Shown piece by piece: positions 18,072-27,861 of a stretch of DNA of 64,000 nucleotides. Source of the DNA: an uncultured Acidobacteriota bacterium. Lineage in GTDB: Bacteria > Acidobacteriota > Terriglobia > Bryobacterales > Bryobacteraceae. The stretch is taken from NCBI GenBank assembly GCA_902826605.1, contig CADEFM010000002.1:346393-410392 (forward strand), given 5' to 3'. Under the pieces are notes generated by a model. The model did no database searches, was not told where the DNA came from, and saw only the letters and a program-made list of their open reading frames with translations. Each line of letters starts with the position of its first letter. Within the stretch, counting starts at the first letter, position 1. The position numbers and the translations under genes are program-made.

Positions 18072-19403
18072 TCAAAGAAACGCCATCTTGGGCGTGGTAA
18101 AGTTCGGCAGATTCGGAAACACCGTCATCAGACCCGCATCGGAAACTCCGAACCACGACGCCATGGTGGCGGCGAATTGGTCAAGTGAAGTCGTCGGCAG
18201 CCACACCCCGCGGTCACTCACATCGCTAGGACCCTGCAACGCCATGGTCGGAAACGTTCCATATGCTTCGCCTCCATGCACCGGCGCTCCCATGACGAAT
18301 TGGTGCCCTCCCCATGCGTGGTCTGAGCCCGCGGTAGCGCTCGCGTTACCGGTGCGGTTGAATTCAGATTCGGTGAACGTCACCACGTTTTGCTCTACTC
18401 CAAGTTCCGCGAGCGCGGTTTGAAACGCACCCATTGCACCGTCCAACTGTTGCATGAGTGGGTCTTGATCCTGAATCAGGTTGCTGTGCGTGTCAAAGCC
18501 ACCGAAGCTGGCGAAGAAAATCTGGCGGTCCATTCCCAGAGCCGAACGCACTTGAATGATCTTGGCCACCTGCGCCAGCTGCTGGCCCAAACCTGTGCCG
18601 GGGAAAACCGTCGCCAGAGGGGTACCGCTGGATAGAGCCTGATTAATGGATTGCGCGGACTGTATCGCACCACTCAAAACGCCCTCGGCGGAGCCGATCA
18701 ATTGGACGCCCGTGTCGAAGGTGAGAATCTGCTGTAATGCCGCGAAGCGCGCGTCCATCGCGGCGCGGCTGCCGAAGCTGTCCAATCCGAAATTCGAGCC
18801 CGGTGAGATGTTCACACCCGTGGTGATTGTGCCGTTGAGCAACGCGGAGTTCCCCGACACCGACACTCCCGGCGCGAAGGGCGTGTTCGGCGCCACCACG
18901 TCATTCGTTCGCCCGCCCCAGCCAGTTCCTCCGGAGACGGTGGGGTTGCAGGTCTGCCATTGCGATTGCTGGTCTGAGTGCGAATAGAGATTTCGGGGCA
19001 ACTGCATCCCGGACTGATAGTCCTGCTTGGTGGTCGGCCGCACCAGCGTTCCGACGTTGAAGATCATGGCGACTTTACCTTGACCATACAGGTTCCGCAG
19101 ATTCAACAGCCTGGGATGCAGACCGTAGGCGGTGTTGTTTTGCGCCGCCACGGGCAGCAATACGCCTTGCGGGAGTGCGAGGCCGCCCCGGACGCCCTGG
19201 TATCCGGAATATCCGGTCGCGCTCATCGGCACGATCATGTTGTTGGCGTCATTCCCTCCGAACATGAAAATGCACACCAGCGCCTTGTAGCTAGAGTTGC
19301 TCTGCGCTTGGGCCGACATCAGGCCAAAGCGCGTGAGGTGCGCAGCTGCTCCAGCTGCACCAAAAGTGCCGAAGCGTTTTAGAAAATCTCTACGAGTTCG
19401 CAT
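18072..19403 (-). CDS. DUF1501 Tat-exported protein
   Basis: 443 residues starting with the twin-arginine signal RTRRDFLKRFGTFGAAGAAA. The DUF1501 body belongs to the alkaline-phosphatase/sulfatase-like superfamily: VCIFMFGGNDANNMIVP near the start, ASFGGFDTHSN, VVTFTESEFNRTGN and GSDHAWGGHQFVMG, with the Asp/His residues expected to bind metal. It is translated just after the DUF1800 gene (24-base gap), the usual pairing in Acidobacteriota, Planctomycetes and Proteobacteria. The pair is thought to work at the cell surface; its biochemical role is unknown. Confidence 0.93.
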   Translation of the reverse strand: MRTRRDFLKRFGTFGAAGAAAHLTRFGLMSAQAQSNSSYKALVCIFMFGGNDANNMIVPMSATGYSGYQGVRGGLALPQGVLLPVAAQNNTAYGLHPRLLNLRNLYGQGKVAMIFNVGTLVRPTTKQDYQSGMQLPRNLYSHSDQQSQWQTCNPTVSGGTGWGGRTNDVVAPNTPFAPGVSVSGNSALLNGTITTGVNISPGSNFGLDSFGSRAAMDARFAALQQILTFDTGVQLIGSAEGVLSGAIQSAQSINQALSSGTPLATVFPGTGLGQQLAQVAKIIQVRSALGMDRQIFFASFGGFDTHSNLIQDQDPLMQQLDGAMGAFQTALAELGVEQNVVTFTESEFNRTGNASATAGSDHAWGGHQFVMGAPVHGGEAYGTFPTMALQGPSDVSDRGVWLPTTSLDQFAATMASWFGVSDAGLMTVFPNLPNFTTPKMAFL

Positions 19404-19427
19404 AGTGAAGGTCTCTTTTCTTGCCGC

Positions 19428-22136
19428 TCAATGCTCCACCTGATACTGCATGGCGGAGGCCGCTAAATATAGTGCGGTCCTCACGCGTTCGTTGGTGCTG
19501 GTGGTGGCAGAGAGCGCTGTGAGGATAGCCTGCTTCATTTCGGGAGACATGGTTCCGCCCATAATGCGAGCGTCCACGGTGTCCACCAGAGTGTTCGTGT
19601 TCGAAGCGACGCTGCTGAACGGGGTGTAATCCACGACCATCGCGGAACCGAATCCGCCACTCAGCAGGGACGCAACGAAGTTTGTCCTGGTCATCGCGGT
19701 CGCGGTGGTCCAAATCTGCATCTCCGGCGAGAACAGCGACCCCGCGCGATAGTTAGGCGAGTAATAGTTGAACACGCTTGGGGCGAACCAGATGCGTTGC
19801 GACATGCTTTGTGAAAAGTCGGTGAGGAACGGATGATCGGTGACGGTTGCGCCCAGCGCCCTCGTTAGTGTCAAGACGAAGAGGGCCGGTTCCGAGAACT
19901 TGCCCGACGTGGCGGTTCCGTTCACCGCCTCCGGGTGCAGCAGGATGGCGCGCACCACCGCTTGCAGATCTCCTCGTATCCCTTGGCCATTGTTATTGAA
20001 CACCGCCACCACATCGCCGATGTAAGTGGGGCTGGGGTTAGAGGTCACCAGCTTCTGAATCAATTGGCGGACTAGAAACGGTCCCACGTTGTGGTGATTG
20101 AAGACGATGTCGAGTACCGTGTCGAATTCCTGGCGGGCCGTAAGGCCGGCGGGAATCATCTGGCCCAGCACCATCTTCTGCGTCATGTCATGGTAATTGT
20201 TCACCGGCTTCATCGGCCCGTCGTAATAGCGAGGGTTCAGGCCGGTGGGATCGGTTGCTTTGGTGTCGCCATAGGTCCAGCCAGTCAGAGCGCGCGCCAG
20301 ATCTGCAACCGTCGACTGCGCAAAGGTGGGCGTAGGCGCACCATTAGTCAGCATCGGCGTGCCATTGCCATTCAGTTCTTGCAGGCCGATAGAGAAAAGC
20401 TGCAGCCATTCGCGCGCGTAGTTTTCATTGGGTTGCGTCCCAGTAGTTGGATTGGCCTTTTTGTTGTTGACCATATCCAGGAACTCGCCCATGGCCGGAC
20501 TCAGCGAAACCTCACGCATGATGTTCTTCACGTTGCCGAAAGCGTTTTGCTGCAGCATACGGATGTAGGGGACCATGGCGTGAGTGTTGTCCACCTTCAC
20601 AGCAGAGACCACGAAAATCTGGCTCAGTGCCCACGCTACGCGTTGCCGCAGTTGATCCTGGCCCTGTACTGCGTTCTGCATCATTTGTTCGGAAACCAGC
20701 TCCATGTTGGGCAAACTGATAAGAGTATCGGGATAAGCGGAAGCCGACAGCGCGAACTGTTCGGCCAGAAATGCGGGTTTTCCAACCTGCACTACATGGT
20801 CGACCAGAGTCATGTTCGGTCCGAACGTGGATTGCCGCAGGAATCGGAATGCATCTTTTTGGGCCGCGCTCAGCAGGCTGCTGCCCGGAGCGGCAGGCAT
20901 CGCATTGGCTTCATTGGACTGGCCGCTGGTTCCACCTGCACTGACGGCCGCGACCTTATAGTAGTAGCGCGTCCCATTCGTTAGACCTGTGTCGGTAACC
21001 GTGAGCGCCGTGATTCCCGTCCTCAACGGCGTCGCGGACTCGCCCCCCGCCGAGGTTCCGCGATACAGGTTGTAGTTGCTCGCTCCCGTGGACGCACCCC
21101 ATGCAAGAACCACTTGCTGATCACCGGGCATAGCGGATAGATTCGACGGAGCGGGAGGCGCAACCGGGCCCGTGGGCATCGCATTCGCCTCGTTGGAGGG
21201 GCCACTCATGCCGCCCGTGCCGACTGCGGCGACCTTGTAGTAATAGCGCGTCCCGTTTGTCAGTCCCGTGTCCGCAACGGTGAGCGCGGTGATTCCCGTC
21301 CGAAGCGGTGTTGCGGACTGGCCCCCCGCCGTGGTTCCGCGATACAGGTTGTAGCTCGCCGCTCCTGCCGACGCAGCCCACGCAAGCACCACTTTCTGAT
21401 CGCCCGGTACGGCGGATAAGTTCGCTGGGGCAGGCGGCGCAACCGGGCCGGTGGGCATCGCGCTCGCTTCGTTGGACTGGCCACTCGCTCCGCTGGCGTT
21501 AACCGCGGCGACTTTGTAGTAATAACGGGTCCCGTTCTTCAGACCCGTGTCGGAAACGGTGAGCGCAGTGATTCCGGTGCGCATCGGCGTCGCACCCTGA
21601 CCGCCGGGAGATGTTCCTCGATATAGGTTGTAGCTCGTCGCTCCCGCGGATGCAGCCCACGCGAGAACCACCTTCTGATCGCCCGGCGCGGCGGATAGAT
21701 CTGCCGGCGCGGGGGGCGCAACCGGGCCGGTGGGAGTCGCCTTGGCCTCGTTTGATAAGGGACTGGCTCCAAATATATTAACGGCCGCGACTTTGTAGTA
21801 GTACGTTACTCCATTGGTTCGGTTGCTGTCAGTGAATGTGGTGAACCTGATATTTGCGGCAATGCGCATGGCGTTTTGTCCGCCCGAAGACTGGCTCCTG
21901 TAAACGGTATAGCTGGCGGCTCTCTTCGAGTCACTCCATCGGAGGACCACTCGTCTATTGCCGGGCGTGGCCGTTAGGTTGGCCGGAGCCGAAGGAGCGC
22001 CCCGATTGGGACTCCCGCTGAACACCCGTGCTGTGGTGCGATATTCCGCTCCATGAAGCCATCCACCAACTACGAACATCAATGGAATCAATTGCAGAGC
22101 TCTTTGATACGCTTTCACAAACATTCTCCTGAGCAT
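19428..22136 (-). CDS. DUF1800 protein with four N-terminal FN3 domains
   Basis: 902 residues from ATG 22136 (MLRRMF; ATG 22124 is an alternative), with a signal peptide (LIPLMFVVGGWLHGA). Residues about 45-415 are four fibronectin type III domains; the last three are nearly identical 93-residue units with conserved VVLAWAAS, YNLYRGT and RYYYKVAAV. The DUF1800 domain follows (FRFLRQSTFGPN, QLRQRVAWALSQIFVVS, NENYAREWLQLFSIGL, LTGWTYGD, HNVGPFLVRQLIQKL). The start further upstream at 22355 would add unrelated sequence without a signal peptide and is rejected. The FN3 array suggests a surface or matrix-binding role for the N-terminal half. Confidence 0.92.
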   Translation of the reverse strand: MLRRMFVKAYQRALQLIPLMFVVGGWLHGAEYRTTARVFSGSPNRGAPSAPANLTATPGNRRVVLRWSDSKRAASYTVYRSQSSGGQNAMRIAANIRFTTFTDSNRTNGVTYYYKVAAVNIFGASPLSNEAKATPTGPVAPPAPADLSAAPGDQKVVLAWAASAGATSYNLYRGTSPGGQGATPMRTGITALTVSDTGLKNGTRYYYKVAAVNASGASGQSNEASAMPTGPVAPPAPANLSAVPGDQKVVLAWAASAGAASYNLYRGTTAGGQSATPLRTGITALTVADTGLTNGTRYYYKVAAVGTGGMSGPSNEANAMPTGPVAPPAPSNLSAMPGDQQVVLAWGASTGASNYNLYRGTSAGGESATPLRTGITALTVTDTGLTNGTRYYYKVAAVSAGGTSGQSNEANAMPAAPGSSLLSAAQKDAFRFLRQSTFGPNMTLVDHVVQVGKPAFLAEQFALSASAYPDTLISLPNMELVSEQMMQNAVQGQDQLRQRVAWALSQIFVVSAVKVDNTHAMVPYIRMLQQNAFGNVKNIMREVSLSPAMGEFLDMVNNKKANPTTGTQPNENYAREWLQLFSIGLQELNGNGTPMLTNGAPTPTFAQSTVADLARALTGWTYGDTKATDPTGLNPRYYDGPMKPVNNYHDMTQKMVLGQMIPAGLTARQEFDTVLDIVFNHHNVGPFLVRQLIQKLVTSNPSPTYIGDVVAVFNNNGQGIRGDLQAVVRAILLHPEAVNGTATSGKFSEPALFVLTLTRALGATVTDHPFLTDFSQSMSQRIWFAPSVFNYYSPNYRAGSLFSPEMQIWTTATAMTRTNFVASLLSGGFGSAMVVDYTPFSSVASNTNTLVDTVDARIMGGTMSPEMKQAILTALSATTSTNERVRTALYLAASAMQYQVEH
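20884..21720 (-). repeat. three tandem 279-bp FN3-coding repeats
   Basis: The block starting AACCGGGCC recurs at 21162, 21441 and 21720 (exactly 279 bp apart), and CGATACAGG/CGATATAGG recurs at 21061, 21340 and 21619 with the same period. 279 bp equals 93 codons, one FN3 domain, and nucleotide identity is high throughout. The fourth, N-terminal FN3 domain is much more diverged. Recombination between units could change domain number without a frameshift. Confidence 0.9.
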
Positions 22137-22514
22137 CGCCGTACAACGTCGAAGTTGCAGATTATCTCGGAGTGCTGCGCCGGACAATGAGAGGAATTCT
22201 GCGGGATGGAACTGGAAGTCGCCTAGTACTGGTAAGAAGAAAAGTGACGTACTACCAGGGAACAGGAAAACCGTATGACGTTCGAAGTCGTGAAGGACGT
22301 TTAGGCGCGCCAAGTCAGCAAGTCGAACAAAACGGGCAGTATCGAACGAGCTCAACGTGCAGATCGACTCTCATGGTGCGGGTGTGGGGCACTGGGCGAA
22401 GGAGGGTAGCAGCCGTGATTCGAGGGTGATTCCTGAAGCCGCCTATGGCATTAGACGAACAGCATCACGCAAAATACTAGCGGGGGAGGTCAGTCGAGGG
22501 AATTGCGTGGAAAC
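22137..22514. other. intergenic region, nothing recognised
   Basis: 378 bases between the Flp pilin gene and the DUF1800 gene, both on the minus strand. It presumably contains the DUF1800 promoter. I see no convincing coding frame with an SD, no hairpin followed by a T-run and no known riboswitch signature. Confidence 0.4.
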
Positions 22515-22703
22515 CTAAGTGTTGGCCGCTTGCATTACCACTGCGTGCAGTTTGGAAAAAATGATGCTGATTGCCGGTCCGAGTGTAGTTGGGAAGGTAG
22601 CTCCCACTGCGACCGCGACAAACCCCACGACCAGCGAGTACTCGATCAGATCCTGACCCCGTGTATCTGCGTGGAGTTTCCGGAGTATGTTGAATATTGT
22701 CAT
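22515..22703 (-). CDS. Flp-family type IVb pilin subunit
   Basis: 62 residues: a short positively charged leader, then GQDLIEYSLVVGFVAVAVG, the classical Flp pilin hydrophobic segment with the conserved Glu-Tyr after the cleavage region, and a short C-terminus. Flp pilins are cut by a TadV-type prepilin peptidase and assembled by the tad machinery. No tad or cpa gene lies in the window, so this copy is an orphan. A GAGAGG sequence about ten bases upstream could serve as SD. Confidence 0.88.
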   Translation of the reverse strand: MTIFNILRKLHADTRGQDLIEYSLVVGFVAVAVGATFPTTLGPAISIIFSKLHAVVMQAANT

Positions 22704-22850
22704 TTACGAATCCTCTCGGTTCGCCTTTCTCGAAATCTACTTCGATTTTGCGGGAAGCCAGGGATTTTCACAAGCGTGGCACCACCCTAGTGGCCAGTAG
22801 CGTTTCACCTATTACATACCTAACTTTCACCTGTCCTTCCTATGAGATTG

Positions 22851-24149
22851 CTATGGATTGCTCTGAGCCGGATAGCGCACCACGGTGAAGTTCCGCAGCG
22901 CCACGGTGTCGGCCCCACTTGCGCCAATCTGGCCCCGGAACGAGAATGTCAGACTGGCGGAAGTGTTTTCGCCCGCCGATCCCGCCGCCGTGGAGTGCGC
23001 GAGCGCGTTGCCCCAACTGTGCGCATCCCACATCTGCCCCCCCGCATAAACTCCAATCCCCAGGCGCCCCGCGAGCGTGGTATCGGCTGAGGTGGCCGTC
23101 CGCGTAAGAATCGGGGTTGCGCCCATGCGGATCTCTCCCGCGAAGCTGGTTGCGCTTCCCGTGTGAGCCAGCTGAAACTGCACTTCCAAACGGTCGCCCG
23201 CCCCCAGCAACCCCGCGGGAATCGTGCAGGACCCTAGCTGAGTGGACGATAGCGCACCGGTGCTGGTCCCGGTGTTGCTGCAAATCACTTGGGGCGTGGT
23301 GAGCGAGCCCAGCGGATTGTTTGGATTCGCGTAGCGATAGCTGGCGGTGAGAAGATCGCCGATCTGCGGCAGCGAGGCGGTGAAGAACGTGATGGCGCTG
23401 CCAGTGGCTAAGTAGTCCACTCCCTGCCGCTGATACAATCCGTTGCGATACAGAATCAGGCTGGATACGGGCGAAGGGGGATTGATCAAAGTGAACGAGG
23501 TATTCGCTCCATTCACGGCGCCTCCGGGAATTTCTCCATCCACGAATGACGGCACTACCCCGCCGGCGCCGCCGCCACATGCGCCCGAGCTGCCATCGAC
23601 GCGCACGCAGTCGCCCAGATTTCCGGCCGCGCCATCCAGTTGACCCGCGGTATTGATCAATGCGGTTCGTCCGATGGCGAATCCCACGCCTACCGTGGGA
23701 CGCACGTTCAATGCATTCGTCAAGCCCACTACGTCGCCAATTTGAATGGGTGAAACCACTGCCGCTGGTCCTACCACGGACCCCAAGGTGAGACGCACAT
23801 CGCGCACACGCATGGACAACGTATTCGGCGGAACCGCCCATGATTCGGTAAACTGCGCCTGTCCCTGACTGTTGTAAGTCACGCCATACTGCGCGCCCGG
23901 CGAGGCCGTAGTGGTTGGGACCAGCCTGACCCTGAGCACTCCGTTCACAATCTGCAGCGTTACATTCGATGTCGCGATGCTGGAACCACCACCCGATAGA
24001 AAGCTATTCCATCGGATATTTACGGTCCCGCTAAAGCGCGTGCCATCCGCGCGGTAGAGAATGTCCTGAATCGTGGTGAGAGCGGGCTGCGCCGCCGCCC
24101 ATCCCGCCGCTGCCGCCAGCAGTATCACCAATCGCCTCATCCTATGCAT
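22851..24149 (-). CDS. exported beta-rich protein, possible surface/adhesin-like
   Basis: 432 residues starting at ATG 24149, seven bases after a GGGAGG SD. Signal peptide: LVILLAAAAGWAAAQ. The mature protein is rich in Gly, Ser, Thr and Val, with a tail-fibre-like middle (FVDGEIPGGAVNGANTSFTL, LYRNGLYQRQGVDY) similar in style to phage-tail or collagen-like adhesin segments, and a C-terminal lectin-like all-beta part (VQFQLAHTGS, LTFSFRGQIG). Family not recognised with certainty. A different minus frame (22840-23841) overlaps it and lacks a signal peptide, so it is rejected. Confidence 0.7.
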   Translation of the reverse strand: MHRMRRLVILLAAAAGWAAAQPALTTIQDILYRADGTRFSGTVNIRWNSFLSGGGSSIATSNVTLQIVNGVLRVRLVPTTTASPGAQYGVTYNSQGQAQFTESWAVPPNTLSMRVRDVRLTLGSVVGPAAVVSPIQIGDVVGLTNALNVRPTVGVGFAIGRTALINTAGQLDGAAGNLGDCVRVDGSSGACGGGAGGVVPSFVDGEIPGGAVNGANTSFTLINPPSPVSSLILYRNGLYQRQGVDYLATGSAITFFTASLPQIGDLLTASYRYANPNNPLGSLTTPQVICSNTGTSTGALSSTQLGSCTIPAGLLGAGDRLEVQFQLAHTGSATSFAGEIRMGATPILTRTATSADTTLAGRLGIGVYAGGQMWDAHSWGNALAHSTAAGSAGENTSASLTFSFRGQIGASGADTVALRNFTVVRYPAQSNP

Positions 24150-24152
24150 CAA

Positions 24153-24512
24153 CTTGCCTCCCGTCGCCCACGAGTGTAGGCGGCGTTGACCTAGTGCCCG
24201 GAAGCGTTAAGCGATAAGTTGCGCATTTCATGCGTAAATAGACGAATTCATCGGTCCGTCACCGGCACCTCTCACCCATTCCCACCCCCAGCGCTTGCTT
24301 TAGGCTCCTCGATTCATGTGCAGCAGTTGGTATCGCGGCATGAGCGGCCCACCCCCACTAAGCTGCCTTGCTGCGGATTCTAATCCACCGCGCAGGATCC
24401 GCATCTCGACCGGCGGCACGGTACCGCGAAAGAGGCTAGCGGGGTATGGATACCATTTGCCTTTGGTCCACGCGGTACTTGTATCATAAGCAAGACCTGG
24501 AGGACCAGACCG
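24153..24512. other. intergenic region, nothing recognised
   Basis: 360 bases between divergent genes (exported beta-rich protein to the left, GYF/RDD protein to the right). It likely holds both promoters. A minus-strand open frame at 24300-24545 overlaps the start of the GYF gene and has no SD or plausible composition. Confidence 0.4.
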
Positions 24513-25280
24513 ATGCAATGGTATTACGAGCATGAAGGGCGGCAAGAAGGCCCCGTAGAGGAATCGGTTTTCGATGAGCTAGTGCGGACGCGAGTAGTCC
24601 GCGACAACACTTTGGTTTGGCGGGAAGGCATGAGTGGATGGCAGACGCTTGCCTCGGCCCAAACCCCGCGCTCGGCCACATCTGTCGACTCAGCACTGGC
24701 CTCGCCTGAGGCCGGCGTCAGCCGGTTTTGCGTGGAATGCGGACGTGCGTTCCCGGCGAATGAGCTGACCGCGATGGGTTCGGCCCTGGTCTGCTCGTCA
24801 TGCAAACGGAACAGCACACAACGGCCGGCTGGCACGCGGAGATATGCCGGGTTCTGGATTCGGTTTGCCGCCCGTGTGATCGATGCAATTCTGCTGAACA
24901 TCGTATTTTTTGTGATGCGAATGTCGTTCGGAATTTCGACGTTTGCAAGAATTGATGGCGATATTGGCGGAGCGCTCGGCAGGGCGGCAATCGGGACCCT
25001 GCTTAGCCTGATCGTCGCGTCGTTCTATGAAATCTTCATGCTCGCGGGGTACGGAGCCACTCTTGGCAAGATTGCGTTGGGTCTGCAGGTCGTCCGCCCG
25101 GACGGTTCGGGTCTAACACTGAGCCAGGCGACGGGTCGCTATTTTGCTCAAGTGTTGAGCTCGCTTACTTTTCTGATCGGGTATATCATGGCTGCATTTG
25201 ACCCGGAAAAGCGCGCCCTTCATGACCGTATTTGCGACACGCGCGTAATTTACACAAAGCAGGCCCGGCATTTTGGCTGA
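24513..25280 (+). CDS. GYF_2 - zinc ribbon - RDD membrane protein
   Basis: 255 residues in three parts. Residues 1-50 are a GYF_2 domain ([27 protein letters not shown]), thought to bind proline-rich peptides. Residues about 73-95 are a zinc ribbon (FCVECGRAF ... LVCSSCKRN). Residues about 110-250 are an RDD domain with three to four TM helices ([46 protein letters not shown]). RDD proteins are small membrane proteins, some linked to ion transport. SD AGGACC is weak. The domain order suggests a membrane adaptor that presents cytoplasmic binding modules. Confidence 0.88.
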   Translation: MQWYYEHEGRQEGPVEESVFDELVRTRVVRDNTLVWREGMSGWQTLASAQTPRSATSVDSALASPEAGVSRFCVECGRAFPANELTAMGSALVCSSCKRNSTQRPAGTRRYAGFWIRFAARVIDAILLNIVFFVMRMSFGISTFARIDGDIGGALGRAAIGTLLSLIVASFYEIFMLAGYGATLGKIALGLQVVRPDGSGLTLSQATGRYFAQVLSSLTFLIGYIMAAFDPEKRALHDRICDTRVIYTKQARHFG

Positions 25281-25308
25281 GTGCGTGCTCAAGCCATTGA
25301 CAATCCAC

Positions 25309-27129
25309 ATGAGCTCTTATAAACCCATCGAATCCTACGGCATCATCGGCGACCTGCATTCGGTAGCCCTGGTTGGTCTGGACGGGTCCATCGATTGGTG
25401 CTGCTTGCCTCGCTTCGATTCTCCAAGTGTGTTCGGAGCTCTGCTGGATCGGCGAAAGGGCGGTTATTTCAAGTTGGCGGCCACGCATCATCGGACCCTC
25501 AAACAGATGTACCTGCCGGCTACCAACGTCTTATTGACACGTTTTCTCAGCAGCGAGGGCGTCGGTGAAGTCACCGATTTCATGCCGGTGGAAACACCGG
25601 CGCGCACGCCTGGGGCGTTGAGACATCAAATTGTGCGCACGGCAAAGGCAGTCCGTGGCGAAGTTCGATTCCGGTTGGAATGCTATCCCGCCTTCGATTA
25701 TGCGCGACGCAGTCACACCATCATTCCGGTATCGCGAGGCGTCGTGTTCGATTCAGGCACCGAGCAAATCGCTCTGCTCGGCGAGATTCCTTTGGAACGG
25801 GCAGACGATGGTGTTACTGCGGAGTTTACCCTGCAGGAAGGAGATTCCGCCACCTTCGTCCTGCGCTACCCCGAGCCTGGAAATGCAGGGCTGGTGGATG
25901 TTCCTGTGCCGGGCGAAGAGGCACTCAAGGAGACGGTGGCCTTTTGGCGAAAGTGGCTGGGCCAGTGCACCTACCAGGGCCGCTGGCGTGAAATGGTGCA
26001 TCGCTCCGCGCTGGTTTTGAAACTGCTGACCTATCAGCCCACGGGAGCGATCGTAGCCGCACCCACCTGCAGCCTGCCGGAGGAAGTCGGCGGAAGCCGT
26101 AACTGGGATTACCGCTACGTGTGGATTCGCGACGCCGCGTACACTGTGTACGCATTTTTGAGATTAGGATTCCTGGAGGAGGCCGCGCAGTTCATGGACT
26201 GGCTCCAGAAACGAGTTCGCGAGGAAGAACAGGTGAATGGGCCGCTGAACGTGATGTATGGGATCGATGGACGGCATGAGCTTCCAGAGGAGACTCTGGA
26301 TCACCTGGAGGGTTACGAAGGATCGAGTCCCGTACGGGTAGGCAACGCTGCCTTTAATCAGTTACAGCTGGACATCTATGGAGAAGTGATCGATTCGCTT
26401 TATCTTTGTGACAAATATGTGACGCCCGTCTCCTACGATCTGTGGAAGCAGATCCGCCGAATGCTGGACTGGGTGAGCCGGAATTGGGAATTGCCGGATG
26501 AAGGAATTTGGGAAGTCCGGGGAGGACGGCAAAATTTCGTGTATTCCAAGATGCAATGCTGGGTCGCTTTGGATCGGGGTCTGCGGATTGCTCAAAAGAG
26601 AGGCTTACCGCTGGACCGGCCGCGGCTTCGCACGGAACGAGATAGGATCTACGAAGCCATCATGGAGAAAGGCTGGAACCCGGCGCGGAACAGTTTTGTG
26701 CAGCACTTCGGTTCATCGGCCATTGACGCAGCTAATCTTCTTATGCCGCAGGTGTTCTTTATATCTCCGAAAGACCCGCGGATGCGGCGTACGCTGAACC
26801 TGGTGATGAAGGAGCTGGTGTCCGATAGTCTGGTGCATCGCTACCGTATCGGTGAGGGCGCCGACGACGGACTAGCGGGCAAAGAGGGTACCTTTAGCAT
26901 GTGCACATTCTGGCTTGTGGAGGCGCTCGCTAGCGCCGGGCGCATGGATGAGGCCCGCTTTATCTTCGAAAAAATGTTGACTTACGCCAACCACCTGGGA
27001 CTTTACGCGGAACAGATCGGCCCATCAGGCGAAGCTCTCGGCAACTTTCCACAAGCGCTGACGCACCTGGCGCTCATTAGCGCGGCCTTTAATCTGGATC
27101 GCCGCCTGGGATCGAAGGTCCATGATTGA
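25309..27129 (+). CDS. GH15 glycoside hydrolase (trehalase/glucoamylase type)
   Basis: 606 residues starting [18 protein letters not shown], the typical N-terminus of cytoplasmic bacterial GH15 proteins. Substrate-binding and catalytic segments: [43 protein letters not shown] (general acid Glu region), and [20 protein letters not shown] (catalytic base Glu in [13 protein letters not shown] region). Members include alpha,alpha-trehalases and glucoamylases. Trehalose synthesis genes lie 1.7 kb downstream, so trehalase activity is an attractive inference but not proven. A TTG at 25273 would add 12 residues unlike the family. Confidence 0.9.
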   Translation: MSSYKPIESYGIIGDLHSVALVGLDGSIDWCCLPRFDSPSVFGALLDRRKGGYFKLAATHHRTLKQMYLPATNVLLTRFLSSEGVGEVTDFMPVETPARTPGALRHQIVRTAKAVRGEVRFRLECYPAFDYARRSHTIIPVSRGVVFDSGTEQIALLGEIPLERADDGVTAEFTLQEGDSATFVLRYPEPGNAGLVDVPVPGEEALKETVAFWRKWLGQCTYQGRWREMVHRSALVLKLLTYQPTGAIVAAPTCSLPEEVGGSRNWDYRYVWIRDAAYTVYAFLRLGFLEEAAQFMDWLQKRVREEEQVNGPLNVMYGIDGRHELPEETLDHLEGYEGSSPVRVGNAAFNQLQLDIYGEVIDSLYLCDKYVTPVSYDLWKQIRRMLDWVSRNWELPDEGIWEVRGGRQNFVYSKMQCWVALDRGLRIAQKRGLPLDRPRLRTERDRIYEAIMEKGWNPARNSFVQHFGSSAIDAANLLMPQVFFISPKDPRMRRTLNLVMKELVSDSLVHRYRIGEGADDGLAGKEGTFSMCTFWLVEALASAGRMDEARFIFEKMLTYANHLGLYAEQIGPSGEALGNFPQALTHLALISAAFNLDRRLGSKVHD

Positions 27130-27132
27130 CCA

Positions 27133-27480
27133 TCACTGCGCGTTAGAGGCAAGCTTTTTTGCCTTTTCGTGTTCGGACGCCTGTTTGAACATTTCCGCCA
27201 TCCAACGGTCGCAATCGGCAAGAGCCTTCTTTCTTTCGTTCCCATAACGGATGCTCGAAAGCTTCGTGAATGTTTCACGTGCGTATTCCACGAATACGTG
27301 TGTATGCCACCAACTTGTTTTGTCGGGAAGTACCGATCGTGTAGCGTTGCAGCTAATCCGCACGATTCCGTCGAACGAAGGAGGCATGAGTTCGGGCAAA
27401 CTCGCGGGTAAGGCAGTTTCAGCGAGGCCCAGCATCAAGATGCAGCCGCACATCGCAATTCCACTCCGGGACGCTTTCAT
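27133..27480 (-). CDS. small exported protein of unknown function
   Basis: 115 residues with a signal peptide (GIAMCGCILMLGLAETALPA; a Cys lipid anchor is possible but no clear lipobox). The mature part has two cysteines (RISCNATRS, LADCDRWM), which could form a disulfide, and a helical Lys-rich C-terminus. Convergent with the GH15 gene, three bases apart. I do not recognise it. Confidence 0.6.
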   Translation of the reverse strand: MKASRSGIAMCGCILMLGLAETALPASLPELMPPSFDGIVRISCNATRSVLPDKTSWWHTHVFVEYARETFTKLSSIRYGNERKKALADCDRWMAEMFKQASEHEKAKKLASNAQ

Positions 27481-27530
27481 AAAATACCTTCCGTGCCGCT
27501 AAAACGGCATCTTGTTTGTGTCCAGTCCAG

Positions 27531-27833
27531 CTATTTCGCTCGCGCTGCAGAATCCGCCTGGATGCTGCCCTCCTGCTTTTGGGTTCCGGTAAGGGTGACT
27601 TTCTCTCCAGAAAATCCCTTTACCTTCGAGGCATTTGAGATGATGTAAACCTTCTTGTCGGTCTCGTCCACGAACACCAGTGCCTGGCCGTCCGCGATAT
27701 GCTTCTGGTGGATCGCACCCGCGTAGTGCAAGGTCTTAACGCAGCCCTGATCGGTGAGCCATCCAGTCCACTGTTCCGCCGCGCAGAGAGATTGAGAGGC
27801 GAAGACAAACGTTGCCGCAATAGAGATTTTCAT
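27531..27833 (-). CDS. small exported OB-fold-like protein
   Basis: 100 residues: signal peptide (AATFVFASQSLCAAEQ), then GWLTDQGCVKTLHYAG, QALVFVDETDKKVYIISN and KVKGFSGEKVTLTGTQKQ. This wording resembles a family of small exported acidobacterial proteins with a GWITD..C motif, an LVFVD..KKV..I.N core and a final VTLTGT strand, likely a small beta-barrel. Function unknown. The SD GAGAGCGG is near the ATG. An interrupted palindrome lies 29 bases upstream. Confidence 0.65.
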   Translation of the reverse strand: MKISIAATFVFASQSLCAAEQWTGWLTDQGCVKTLHYAGAIHQKHIADGQALVFVDETDKKVYIISNASKVKGFSGEKVTLTGTQKQEGSIQADSAARAK

Positions 27834-27861
27834 GGCCGCTCTCCTCTTTGGTGTCTGTGCA

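Noticed and set aside
20091..20984. Long plus-strand open frame (297 codons) inside the DUF1800 gene
   Set aside because: Antisense shadow of a clear DUF1800 coding region; no SD and no recognisable domain.
19428..22355. Start of the DUF1800 protein at 22355
   Set aside because: The extra 73 residues carry no signal peptide and hide the one beginning after ATG 22136/22124.
22704..22800. Sigma54-like TGGTGCC-N4-TTGTG ahead of the Flp pilin
   Set aside because: The -12 GC is not matched, so it does not meet the sigma54 consensus.
22840..23841. Minus-strand 333-codon frame overlapping the exported beta-rich protein
   Set aside because: It is Arg/His/Ser-rich, without signal peptide, and lies in another frame of a gene that has an SD and a good signal peptide.
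24300..24545. 81-codon minus-strand frame between the beta-rich and GYF genes
   Set aside because: No SD, overlaps the start of the GYF/RDD gene and has no recognisable features.
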